A model generated the notes under the pieces. It ran no database searches. It had not been told where the DNA came from and saw only the letters and a list, made by a program, of their open reading frames with translations. Positions 8,592 through 16,540 of a stretch of 37,326 nt of DNA are shown here, piece by piece. The DNA comes from Myxococcales bacterium (GTDB lineage Bacteria > Myxococcota_A > Bradymonadia > UBA7976 > UBA1532): the NCBI GenBank assembly GCA_002731825.1, contig PCCS01000044.1, positions 1-37,326 on the forward strand, in the 5' to 3' direction. Position 1 is the first letter of the stretch. The number at the start of each line of letters is the position of its first letter. Position numbers and translations under genes: made by a program.

Positions 8592-9530
8592 TCATTGCCC
8601 CGGCGCAACGTAATGGGTCTGAAGTAAGTAAATTAGGTCTTGGTATGTATCCGAATCATTGGCCTCACTGTGGTTCAAAATGGACTCAAGCTCTCCAAAA
8701 TTAAGAACCAATTGCAAGGTGTCCAATGCCTCAGGGGACAGTTCGGAGAGTTTCGGCTCCAAAGGGGAGACCAAGGCAAAGGTCGAAATGGCATCGGGGA
8801 TCATCGTCCGGTAGCGTTCGACTTGCTCTCGATGCGCCTCGCCCGCACTGAGAAGTGCGTCTAAGTCCTCACTTAAGACATCCTGGAATACACGGTCTGT
8901 CGCAAAACCACGGACCTTGAAGCGCCCTGACGAAAAAGCCATCGCTCGAAACAGCGCTTTCTTAGCGGGCAAAAGGTCTTCAAGTTCCGTCGGTGTACGC
9001 ACTCGAGACGATATGATCGAGCCATCTCGAAAATAGACTTTGATCCGCTGGCCAGACTCATCGGCTAAATCGAGAACGGCATTTTTGTTGAATCGTGCAA
9101 CCATCGAAATGAGTTCAGGGATGGTTGTCCCCGGTCCCGGAAACGTGCCCTCAAGCCCTTGTTTGAAGACCGTGCTCTTGCGGTCGGGCTGATCGGCACG
9201 CACGGGTTGACCAATGGGCATCTTGGCCGCACTGGTGTCGATTTCCACAAGCTGAATGATGGAATGGCCGATGCCCACCTTATCACTCACTTTGAGAGCA
9301 TGTTCTGAGATCAGTTCACCGTTTACGAGGGTCCCATTAGTGCTGTCTAGATCTTGAACGCGAACCTCATCTCCAAAGGTCGTAATTCGAGCATGCCGTC
9401 TCGAGACGAGGTCATCGTCAAGGACCATATCGAATTCGCTGCCACGCCCGATGAAGAATTCTCTATTCGGTTTTAGAGGAAACTCCCCGCCGGCATGCTT
9501 GCCCGTGATAAATCGCAATAAGTAGGCCAT
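8592..9530 (-). CDS. FHA domain and DUF4388 (PATAN) regulatory protein
   Basis: About 312 residues starting at MAYLLRFITG. The N-terminal FHA domain (about 5-95) has the phosphothreonine-binding signature: FIGRG, then SRRHAR, then LDSTNGTLVNG. From about 135 to 235 is a DUF4388 / PATAN-type domain (GQRIKVYFRDGSIISSRV, then ALFRAMAFSSGRFKV), found in deltaproteobacterial signalling proteins. The C-terminal 70 residues are helical. The longer open frame reaching 10010 overlaps the divergent gene and has no support; AAGGAG upstream of the ATG at 9530 fits. It is probably a cytoplasmic adaptor reading Ser/Thr kinase phosphorylation. A second FHA protein (22522-23841) and a kinase (35423 onward) occur in the window, but no direct link is shown. 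Confidence 0.88.
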   Translation of the reverse strand: MAYLLRFITGKHAGGEFPLKPNREFFIGRGSEFDMVLDDDLVSRRHARITTFGDEVRVQDLDSTNGTLVNGELISEHALKVSDKVGIGHSIIQLVEIDTSAAKMPIGQPVRADQPDRKSTVFKQGLEGTFPGPGTTIPELISMVARFNKNAVLDLADESGQRIKVYFRDGSIISSRVRTPTELEDLLPAKKALFRAMAFSSGRFKVRGFATDRVFQDVLSEDLDALLSAGEAHREQVERYRTMIPDAISTFALVSPLEPKLSELSPEALDTLQLVLNFGELESILNHSEANDSDTYQDLIYLLQTHYVAPGQ

Positions 9531-9618
9531 CGCGTCGTACTCCTTGAGAACGAAACTACATGCTGTTGGTAGCATCGAGGATCTCCTGGGGCAACACAAC
9601 ACATTCGTTTTCGAATAA

Positions 9619-9647
9619 TTGGACGGATAATTTTGTTGAGGGATAAT
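9619..9647 (+). promoter_or_regulatory. Candidate promoter for the HEAT/cyclophilin-like gene
   Basis: TTGGAC (9619-9624), 17 bp spacer, GATAAT (9642-9647), about 45 bases before the ATG at 9692. The -10 box matches the consensus at five of six positions. It sits in the divergent gap facing away from the FHA-DUF4388 gene. This is one of the better promoters in the window. Confidence 0.55.
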
Positions 9648-9691
9648 ACGCGAGTGGTCATTTTTTGCTGTCGAATCGAAGGGTGAGATCC

Positions 9692-11890
9692 ATGGGTCGC
9701 TGCATGAGTCCAATACAGACCGGATCCTGTTTACTGAGTTTTGGCCTGTTCCTATGGCTGTCCCAGCCGGTTGACGTCTTCGCTGACAGGCAAAGCGCAG
9801 ATGTACAGGTTGAACTGGCAGGCATCGCCCTGCTTGAACGAGATGGAACAACTTTGCGTCGGCCATGGACACGATTCCTCGACTCTGAATCAGAGCAAGT
9901 GCGTCGACAGGCCCTGCTCGCCATGGGGCGCTTGCAGTCGACCGACCACCTCGGACTGGTCCGGTCAAAACTGTCGGACCCGGTTGCAACCGTACGTCAG
10001 GCGGCTGCATTCACATATGGTTTGATGCAGGGGGCAAACGCCGGGCAACTGTATGAACGGGACCAAAAAGAGTCTGTGCTCGAAGTTCGTATGGCGCTGG
10101 TCAGAGCCATCGGTCGAGTTGGCAGCATGGATGATGCTAAGACCCTTCGGATGCAGTATGCAACGGCACCGGATGAACTCAAACCAAGCATTTTATATGC
10201 TCTCGCCGATCTGAATCGCCCTCGGTCTACCGTCGATGAGGCGTTTATGAAAACCATCGTCCAGCGTTTCATCAAACAACCGATCATCTACGAACGACGG
10301 GCCATCGTGAACTGGTTACGCCGGTCCCAATTGGACAAAAGTCCACTGCCCATGGCGTTTCACAAAAGGTGCCTAGCTGATGATCGTTCTGATGTTCGGC
10401 AAGCCTGTATCGGACTGGTCCAAAACAATGGTCCAGATGCTTTGGCCCTGATGGCGGGCTCTCTCAATGATCGAGACATCGGTGTCAGAATTGCGGCGGC
10501 CCGACGGCTTGGGCAGGTCAATCATACGGCCCCCCTCATCAAAAAGTTGGCCGAGACGTTTGGATCAAATGTGAAATGGAGGTCTTTAGGGACCGATAGC
10601 CTCGCCGCCCTAGTGGCCCTCCTGGCGAACCCGCTAGAGTCAAGTCAAAAGGATGTTATCTCCACTGTTTTTCAACTGACCCAGTCGCGTTTGGCGCCAA
10701 AGAAGAAGGAGAAAATACCAACGACTGTTCCCGATTCAGGTCCGCCATCAAACGACATCGCCCCACCCGCTCCCATGACCCCAGCCGCTGATGAAAACGC
10801 TCTGCGGATTGTTGGTGAGATCAATTGTGCTAGTGCGGCGATCCTCGATCGCATCAATGGCCGAATCAAAAAGACACGGACATGCGGCGGTCTCCAATTT
10901 GAGTCGGACCGCCTCACCCACTGGCAATTGTTGGTCATTAAACGTTCAGCCAAGGCCATCAGACAGATCAAACGTCTCTACATGAACGCCGAGTCCGCTG
11001 GCAGAATCCAAGTTCTCGGTGAACTGGGCAATCAACCGGAGAGCAAGGCGCGCGACCAAATCCTATTGGATGCCCTCAATTCCAAAGACCCACATTTGGT
11101 CATCAGGGCTATCAAAATGACTGTTGCCTTGAAACCAAAAGGCCATCGACAGGCCTTGGTGGATCTCTATAAAACCGCAACGGGTCGTCGCCAATTTGGT
11201 GTCATCGCCACCCTGTTCGAAGCCTATGCCAGCTTAGCACTGATCGAGACGGCCTCTCTATTGGAGAGGCACGCCGACGATTCACGACTGGGCTTAAAGC
11301 GCGCGGCGAGTCGAGCCTTGAGTCAGCTCGAATCCGTAATCGCTAAACAGAGTCAAAACCAGGGCATCACCATAGACTCAGGGCGTCGCGACCGGGTACC
11401 CCCGCCCGCATTCAGTACAGATGAGGACAAACCAGACCTGAGATTGGCCCAATATGCAGGGTTCGAAAACGCTCTTTTTTATACGACCGCTGGTGAGTTT
11501 TTGATCCAGTTTCATGTCGTGGATGCCCGTCAATCTGTCAAGCGATTCATTGCGTTGATCAAACGTCAGTTTTTTCAAAGTCAGCGTTTCTTTGGCATCG
11601 ACCATGGACACTGGATTGAAAGCGGAGACCCAACAAACACAGGGTATTTCATCCCAGGGCAACTCTACCGCCCTGAGATCAATCAACAGCCTGTCAACCG
11701 CGGTGCTGTTGGTCTGGTGACCGGTGTTGCCGGACTGGACGGCACAAAATGGTTTATTTCTCTCGCTGATAAACCCGAATTAGACGGCCGCGTGACCGTA
11801 ATCGGTGTGGTCAAGGACGGCCTAGATGTCCTCTACCGATTATCACCAAGCGATCGAATTATTCGTGTGGAGTTGCTTTCGAAGCGCTGA
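9692..11890 (+). CDS. Exported HEAT-repeat protein with degenerate cyclophilin-like C terminus
   Basis: About 732 residues. A Sec signal peptide (GSCLLSFGLFLWLSQP, probable cut after VFA) is followed by an alpha-helical solenoid of HEAT-like repeats (for example EQVRRQALLAMGRL, ATVRQAAAFTYGL, IGVRIAAARRLGQV), interrupted near residue 340-360 by a Pro-rich linker. The last 150 residues resemble a cyclophilin peptidyl-prolyl isomerase: IESGDPTNTG, NRGAVGLV, KWFISLADKPELDGRVTVIGVVKDGLDVL. The usual catalytic FHR motif reads FFG and SQFFI reads TKWFI, so activity is doubtful. Location is probably periplasmic. Start: TTG 9665 is possible, but ATG 9692 has GGGTGAG upstream and gives a clean signal peptide. 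The HEAT repeats suggest a scaffold or chaperone role; the substrate is unknown. Confidence 0.85.
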   Translation: MGRCMSPIQTGSCLLSFGLFLWLSQPVDVFADRQSADVQVELAGIALLERDGTTLRRPWTRFLDSESEQVRRQALLAMGRLQSTDHLGLVRSKLSDPVATVRQAAAFTYGLMQGANAGQLYERDQKESVLEVRMALVRAIGRVGSMDDAKTLRMQYATAPDELKPSILYALADLNRPRSTVDEAFMKTIVQRFIKQPIIYERRAIVNWLRRSQLDKSPLPMAFHKRCLADDRSDVRQACIGLVQNNGPDALALMAGSLNDRDIGVRIAAARRLGQVNHTAPLIKKLAETFGSNVKWRSLGTDSLAALVALLANPLESSQKDVISTVFQLTQSRLAPKKKEKIPTTVPDSGPPSNDIAPPAPMTPAADENALRIVGEINCASAAILDRINGRIKKTRTCGGLQFESDRLTHWQLLVIKRSAKAIRQIKRLYMNAESAGRIQVLGELGNQPESKARDQILLDALNSKDPHLVIRAIKMTVALKPKGHRQALVDLYKTATGRRQFGVIATLFEAYASLALIETASLLERHADDSRLGLKRAASRALSQLESVIAKQSQNQGITIDSGRRDRVPPPAFSTDEDKPDLRLAQYAGFENALFYTTAGEFLIQFHVVDARQSVKRFIALIKRQFFQSQRFFGIDHGHWIESGDPTNTGYFIPGQLYRPEINQQPVNRGAVGLVTGVAGLDGTKWFISLADKPELDGRVTVIGVVKDGLDVLYRLSPSDRIIRVELLSKR

Positions 11891-11959
11891 AGCATCATTA
11901 TTCTCAGTAAACGCACACGCGGGACTGATAACCGGCGGACGTGCATCTCAGGAGTTGTC

Positions 11960-12232
11960 ATGAATTCGATGGATTATTCACTTCTAGGTTTTGGCATGCC
12001 GGGTATTCCGGAATTGCTGCTTATCTTTTTCATCATTTTGGTGGTCTTCGGAGCAAACCGTCTTCCCCAGCTAGGCGACGCTCTCGGAAAAGGCATCCGA
12101 AATTTCAAGAAGTCATTTTCCAGTGACACAACCGAAGCCGAGGCGAGTCGCGTCGAAGCCAAGCAAGTCGATTCCAATGACCCTATCGTCACAGAGAGCA
12201 CCGCTGTCAAATCCGAGAAAAAAAGCAGCTAA
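11960..12232 (+). CDS. tatA: Twin-arginine translocase subunit TatA/TatE
   Basis: A 90-residue TatA-type protein: a short N terminus, one transmembrane helix (about residues 14-30, IPELLLIFFIILVVFG), the FG hinge, then the amphipathic helix RLPQLGDALGKGIRNFKKSF and a polar, low-complexity tail ending in KSEKKSS. In the Tat system TatA oligomerises to form the pathway for folded proteins across the inner membrane, working with TatC, which is not in this window. AGGAG lies six bases before the ATG. It faces the 12247-13068 gene tail to tail, 14 bp apart. The family is certain; TatA versus TatE or TatB is decided by the short length and the lack of a TatB-type extension. Confidence 0.95.
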   Translation: MNSMDYSLLGFGMPGIPELLLIFFIILVVFGANRLPQLGDALGKGIRNFKKSFSSDTTEAEASRVEAKQVDSNDPIVTESTAVKSEKKSS

Positions 12233-12246
12233 GCTGACTGTCTTCA

Positions 12247-13068
12247 TCAGTCGCTGGAGGGCTCATCCCGGCGAGCCATCAAGTCCATGACCCATTCACT
12301 TTTGACCAGACTTTCATCGATTGGTGAATCCAATGGAAAAGACCGCAGTCGATGTTTCGCTGCTGACCGAATCGCGGCGTCGATGGACCGTGCCGCCGCA
12401 ACCTCTCGAAGTCCGCTCTCATCGAGCAGTTCAAGGAGAGACCGTGACACATCAGACGGGGTGTACGGGTTCTGCATCAATGCAAGTTGCACCTGTCGTC
12501 TACGGCACCACCGGTCGTTTTTGAAGACCTGGGTCAATACCTCGGATCGATTGGGTTGACCGCTGGCGATCCTCAGTACGTCTCTTTCAAGCACACGCGG
12601 ATTTTGCAGCAATATGCCGATCACCCCGGCATCTGGATCTGTCAGCAATCTCGACAGAACATCACGGTCACGACTACGCGCCAGCGAGCGCCGCTCGCCT
12701 AAAGTCAAATCACGATCCGGTAGAATTCTTGGCACTCTGACTTCTGCAGCGGCGATTTCCTTAGCGGGCTTTCTCTCGATGAGTAAGTCGATGACGGGCT
12801 GTTCCTGGGCCACAACAGCCGCGACCAATAGTTTCTTTTCAACCAGGGGTCGATGCTCATGGAGGAGTCTGGAAAAAGACAACATAGCGACCTGCGTCCC
12901 ATGATGTCGATTGGGCCGTTGAGCCAAAATGAATCGAACTAAGCTGAGGTTATCATCGGGATGATGGCTCTCTAAAAATTCACGCCACAGTGCGACTCTC
13001 ATCGCCAGCTCAGACACACTGGCCAACCGATTTAAAAACCGAGTGTGGCTTTTGGTATCCTCGTTCAA
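12247..13068 (-). CDS. Repeat protein, HEAT/LRV-like, coupled to an upstream membrane protein
   Basis: A 273-residue soluble protein of unknown function, almost entirely alpha-helical. It carries short repeats built around RDVLSRLLTDPDAGVIGILLQNPRV and later VQLALMQNPYTPSDVSRSLLELL; the NP-turn after a helix recalls LRV / HEAT-like leucine-rich variant repeats. It starts with TTG 13068, whose last two bases and the next A form the TGA stop of the upstream gene (TTGA overlap), so translation is probably coupled and the two proteins may act together. No catalytic motif is seen. Repeats of this kind usually make a protein-binding surface. Confidence 0.75.
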   Translation of the reverse strand: MNEDTKSHTRFLNRLASVSELAMRVALWREFLESHHPDDNLSLVRFILAQRPNRHHGTQVAMLSFSRLLHEHRPLVEKKLLVAAVVAQEQPVIDLLIERKPAKEIAAAEVRVPRILPDRDLTLGERRSLARSRDRDVLSRLLTDPDAGVIGILLQNPRVLERDVLRIASGQPNRSEVLTQVFKNDRWCRRRQVQLALMQNPYTPSDVSRSLLELLDESGLREVAAARSIDAAIRSAAKHRLRSFPLDSPIDESLVKSEWVMDLMARRDEPSSD

Positions 13069-13889
13069 CGCAGTGAGTCCGTCTCTGAAAACAAGAGTTC
13101 GACACTGGCTTTCAAGGTGGTATCTGATGATTTTGGCAGGTTCATTTTGAGCGAGTAGGACGCAGCCTCACCCGGTTTAAGACGCCTTGCCTCCGTTGGG
13201 TCTGGACTGTCGGCATCACCGCAGCAGCTCACCTTACGGCTGGCGAGTGCAAGGCCGCTGTTGTCCGACATCGTAATGCGTAAGGAAATCGAATGTTGAA
13301 TTCGGTTGGACTCATTGATGACGCGACCTTTGATCAGCGCGAACCTGGCTTTGGACTTTAAGTCCGATACCTGCACTTGGACCGGCTCGATTTTCAATCG
13401 ACCTTCTAAGGTGTCGATCTGTGTGGTCGGGACTTGGACAACTGAATCTGTGCTGGCAGGACTCTGAACCTGAATCGCAGACTGCATCGCGTTGATCGGG
13501 TTTGACGTAAGGCGGTCTATGTCCCAATTAATTCGGTATCCGACCCATCCAATCACACTCAAAATGAGGACGCCGATAGACCAGAGGGTAAAACGGCGAA
13601 AACTGGGTGGGGCGACCACAGAAATTGAATCAGCTGCTTGAACAGGCTTGGGTTTTGGTTGCCGTGTGGACGGCGGCGCAGCCCTCTCTGGAACCAGTGC
13701 ATTGAGGTTAGAAAAGGTCACTCGATCAGCCGGTAGGCCTGCCGATACGATCACCTCGCTCGACGCATCGTTTGTCTCCGCTGATACAGACGATGAGAAC
13801 TCAAGTAATGAACTGGACGAGAGAATATCACCGTCTTCAAAATGAGATTGCGCATCCCTGTGACGATTTAATTTGTCGTCTTTGGTCAC
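13065..13889 (-). CDS. Single-pass membrane protein with DUF3426-like C terminus
   Basis: About 274 residues from GTG 13889 (SD GGAG eight bases upstream). The N-terminal 90 residues are polar, acidic and Ser-rich (cytoplasmic); a Pro- and Lys-rich segment leads to one membrane helix (FTLWSIGVLILSVIGWVGY). The exported C-terminal domain (about residues 155-274) has the DUF3426 look: VKGRVINESNRIQHSISLRI, a C-C-G-D segment with paired Cys, and RLKPGEAASYSLKMNLP. Such domains are FxLYD / immunoglobulin-like and common in deltaproteobacterial membrane proteins with an N-terminal zinc ribbon, which is absent here. The frame opens to 14036 but would overlap the divergent phaR start, so I prefer the shorter form. 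It is coupled to 12247-13068 through TTGA. Confidence 0.72.
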   Translation of the reverse strand: MTKDDKLNRHRDAQSHFEDGDILSSSSLLEFSSSVSAETNDASSEVIVSAGLPADRVTFSNLNALVPERAAPPSTRQPKPKPVQAADSISVVAPPSFRRFTLWSIGVLILSVIGWVGYRINWDIDRLTSNPINAMQSAIQVQSPASTDSVVQVPTTQIDTLEGRLKIEPVQVQVSDLKSKARFALIKGRVINESNRIQHSISLRITMSDNSGLALASRKVSCCGDADSPDPTEARRLKPGEAASYSLKMNLPKSSDTTLKASVELLFSETDSLR

Positions 13890-14082
13890 GTAAACGACTC
13901 CATACAAAAGCGCGGCAGATCGCCTGGAAACGACATCGGCAAACCAGCCCACATCATTTTCGCATGTCGACGCGGTCCATACAAGTTGAGGACAGTATCC
14001 AGTGGCTTTGGTGGTTGACAAATCGCCATCAGACATCGATCGTCAGCCGACTATTATGCGGTTTACTGCAGTGGAGGACGTC

Positions 14083-14655
14083 TTGGATTCTATCCGTGTC
14101 ATCAAACGATATGCCAATCGTAAATTGTACGACACCAGTACAAGTAAGTACGTCAAATTGGATGAGCTGGCGGCCCTACTTCAAGACGGAGAGGACTTCC
14201 GCATCATTGATAATGAGACGAAGGAAGACATCACCCGAATCACGCTGGCACAAATCCTCGTTCGAAATGGTCGGAAGGGCTCTCTAGGCGATTCGATGCA
14301 ATCTTTGCGCGGCTTGATTGTCAACACCGGAGAGCATCTTCAGAAAAAGCTGACGGACCCCGTTTCCAATCTCAGAACGAGCGTCGAAGAGTCGGTAAAC
14401 CGTATTTTGAAAACGGGCGAGGAGCGGGCTGTCCAAAGCCGTGAACAATTCCATTCCTGGGTTGCACAGAACACATTGGCCATCGATGACCTTCAGAAAC
14501 GGTTTGACGAACGAGTGAGGCAGCCGATGGCCCGACTGGATGTCGTCGGCCAGTTGCAATCGTTAACGGATAGGGTCAAGCGACTCGAGGCCGCTCTTGG
14601 CATCGAATCTCCTGATGATGAGGATTTGACCCACATAGAGTCTCAGGTCGACTAG
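14083..14655 (+). CDS. phaR: PhaR-type polyhydroxyalkanoate synthesis regulator
   Basis: About 190 residues. The N-terminal domain is the PHB accumulation regulatory domain (VIKRYANRKLYDTSTSKYVKL, then EDFRIIDNETKEDITRITLAQIL), the DNA- and PHB-granule-binding module of PhaR. The remainder is helical and coiled-coil (RVKRLEAALGI), phasin-like. The open frame starts at 14002, but a strong GGAGG sits five bases before TTG 14083, giving a typical N terminus (L/M-DSIRVIKRYANRK); ATG 14056 is an alternative. In the family it represses phasin and granule genes until PHB granules titrate it away. No PHA synthase or phasin gene lies in the window, so here it may regulate elsewhere or have another role. 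It ends 8 bp before the convergent outer-membrane gene. Confidence 0.88.
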   Translation: MDSIRVIKRYANRKLYDTSTSKYVKLDELAALLQDGEDFRIIDNETKEDITRITLAQILVRNGRKGSLGDSMQSLRGLIVNTGEHLQKKLTDPVSNLRTSVEESVNRILKTGEERAVQSREQFHSWVAQNTLAIDDLQKRFDERVRQPMARLDVVGQLQSLTDRVKRLEAALGIESPDDEDLTHIESQVD

Positions 14656-14663
14656 GCGACTCG

Positions 14664-15515
14664 TTAGAAATCGGCCCCGAGATTGACGCCATAGGTTTGC
14701 TGGCCACTCGAGAGAGTGACTTCGGGCGTAAAGTTGAAAGCGCCGGTAATAAAACGGATGCCCATCGTCAAACGATCAACCCGCTGCTCTTGCTCTGTGA
14801 AGACAAAGTCGCCCTCACCGTTGACCTCGCGCGTTCCAGGGGTCGAATCGATGACGTTACTTCGACTGAAGACCCAAAGGGGACTGTATGCGATGTATGG
14901 AGATAAATTCACAACACCTGCTAAACCAAATGATTTACTGAGGACCACATCAAGGCCTGCTGTACTCATTACGAGTTCTGAGGAACCGATGAGTCTGTTG
15001 AAGCTGCCGCGCAGGGCAAAATCGATTGGCACACTGTCCATTCCCTCATGTGGTGCCCATTTCGCCATGACCCCAAACATCCAAAGCTCGCTGAAGAAAA
15101 GATATGATGTGTCCATACCGATCTCGATGCTGCCAGGCAGACCTTTTCGAATCCCAATGCGGGTTGCGACAAGGGTCGAAGACGGATTTTCATCCTCAAT
15201 ACCCGTCGTCCAATAGTCACGGTCAGCATTGATGGTGGTCGTTGCGAACTGCACATTAAATTGAAATCCATTAATGCCCATGGTCTCAGCCGGGGCCATG
15301 ATGGTTGGTGATAGCGCGAGGGCATATTCTTTAGTCAGCAGCCGAAATGCCTCGGTATTTGCCTGAGGTCGAGAGCCACAGGGAGCCTCAGGGGCGACTT
15401 GGACGCCGACGCAGAGACGATGGAGGGCCGGATCGTTATCCAAGGCTAAGGCAGTGCCGCCGCATAGGATCAAACCGAGACCGAAGGACAAAGAAAATTT
15501 GATGAACTTAGACAT
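14664..15515 (-). CDS. Predicted outer-membrane beta-barrel protein
   Basis: About 283 residues starting MSKFIKFSLS. A Sec signal peptide (FSLSFGLGLILCGGTALA) precedes a mature protein of alternating aromatic and polar strands (GINGFQFNVQFATTTINAD, SIEIGMDTSYLFFSELWMFGVMAKW, RLTMGIRFITGAFNFTPEVTL) ending in Phe, the BAM-recognised residue. Two Cys near the mature N terminus may form a disulphide. Start: the frame opens at ATG 15530, but GGAG eight bases upstream of ATG 15515 fits better. No specific family is recognised; it could be a small porin or a surface barrel of unknown role. A likely promoter sits at 15580-15609. Confidence 0.8.
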   Translation of the reverse strand: MSKFIKFSLSFGLGLILCGGTALALDNDPALHRLCVGVQVAPEAPCGSRPQANTEAFRLLTKEYALALSPTIMAPAETMGINGFQFNVQFATTTINADRDYWTTGIEDENPSSTLVATRIGIRKGLPGSIEIGMDTSYLFFSELWMFGVMAKWAPHEGMDSVPIDFALRGSFNRLIGSSELVMSTAGLDVVLSKSFGLAGVVNLSPYIAYSPLWVFSRSNVIDSTPGTREVNGEGDFVFTEQEQRVDRLTMGIRFITGAFNFTPEVTLSSGQQTYGVNLGADF

Positions 15516-15579
15516 CACTACTCGCTCCAAGAAGACAACCGGCTAGACTTAACGTCCATGACCGACATTTTACTCACCG

Positions 15580-15609
15580 AGGGTAGTTTTCACTAGGTCG
15601 AAGTGTCAA
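15580..15609 (-). promoter_or_regulatory. Candidate promoter for the beta-barrel gene
   Basis: Minus strand perfect TTGACA (15604-15609), 18 bp spacer, TACCCT (15580-15585), about 65 bases upstream of ATG 15515. Good -35, weak -10, consistent with the other promoters here. Confidence 0.4.
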
Positions 15610-15682
15610 GAACCGTGAGTCACTTACTGTGACATTCCGTTGGAAGGTCGACCCGAGGGCGAGGCTGTACTATGCTGCGACT

Positions 15683-16540
15683 ATGAAGATTAGATTTCGA
15701 CGCAGACGACGGTTTGACCTGGGTAAGGCAATGTTTATTTTGCCAAACCTTTTTACCGTCAGCTCAATATTTTGCGGATTTTACGCGGCCGTGACAGCAG
15801 CCAGCGTCTCTAGTGGCGACGCAAATGAGAAATTGTATCGTGCATGCATCGCAGTTCTTTTTTCCATGATTTTTGATTCCGTTGATGGACGCGTTGCCCG
15901 CCTGACACGGACACAGTCTGCCTTTGGTGTCCAAATGGACTCATTGGCCGATGTCATCTCTTTTGGGGTCGCACCCGCATTGATCGCCTGGCATTGGCTT
16001 CTCATCGATTTTGGGTCTTGGGGTATGTTTACGTGCTTCATCTACTGTGCATGCGGCACCATTCGGCTAGCACGGTTTAATGTCATGGCAGCCGCAAGTG
16101 ACGGGCCAAGTGCTTATTTTATCGGACTTCCAATTCCAGCTGCGGCTGGCTTACTCGTCGCGGTCATTATTTCGACGATTAATGCGAAGACCGCTCTTGG
16201 ACCGGATAACCATTGGGTGCCTATCATGATGGTGGGATTGGGTTTACTGATGGTCTCAAACGTGAGGTTTCGCACGTTCAAAGCCACTCGGTTGAGCGTT
16301 CGTTCGTTCGTTTTGATCATTTGCGTTTTTATCGCTTTGGTGGTCGTCGCGATTCAAACCCGACCCTCTCTCGCGATCATTGGACTGATGAGTAGTTACC
16401 TTGCGGTCGGCATAATCGAGGCACTCTGGCGCGCCCTTAATCCCTCAACGGATCCAGATCCGGAAGACGATTATGAGGAAATCGATTTAAGCCATTTAGA
16501 TCCACTGCTCGAAGACGGCGAAGAAGAACTTGTCGACTAG
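15683..16540 (+). CDS. pssA: CDP-diacylglycerol-serine O-phosphatidyltransferase
   Basis: About 285 residues, integral inner-membrane enzyme of phospholipid synthesis making phosphatidylserine from CDP-diacylglycerol and serine (then decarboxylated to phosphatidylethanolamine). The CDP-alcohol phosphatidyltransferase signature DGxxAR(x8)GxxxDxxxD is intact: DGRVAR, then eight residues, G, three residues, D, three residues, D. An N-terminal Arg-rich patch (RFRRRRRFDLG) precedes about eight membrane helices. The acidic C terminus (DPDPEDDYEEIDLSHLD) is an add-on. The frame opens at GTG 15629; ATG 15683 is chosen because it gives a family-like N terminus, though no clear SD is seen. Phosphatidylglycerophosphate synthase is less likely because of length and the early LPNLFT motif typical of PssA. 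Confidence 0.93.
   Translation: MKIRFRRRRRFDLGKAMFILPNLFTVSSIFCGFYAAVTAASVSSGDANEKLYRACIAVLFSMIFDSVDGRVARLTRTQSAFGVQMDSLADVISFGVAPALIAWHWLLIDFGSWGMFTCFIYCACGTIRLARFNVMAAASDGPSAYFIGLPIPAAAGLLVAVIISTINAKTALGPDNHWVPIMMVGLGLLMVSNVRFRTFKATRLSVRSFVLIICVFIALVVVAIQTRPSLAIIGLMSSYLAVGIIEALWRALNPSTDPDPEDDYEEIDLSHLDPLLEDGEEELVD

Noticed and set aside
9531..10010. Upstream extension of the FHA-DUF4388 gene
   Set aside because: It overlaps the divergent signal peptide and N terminus of the HEAT protein, and the family-like FHA start is at 9530.
13890..14036. N-terminal extension of the DUF3426-like gene
   Set aside because: It runs into the divergent phaR region; GTG 13889 has a better SD.
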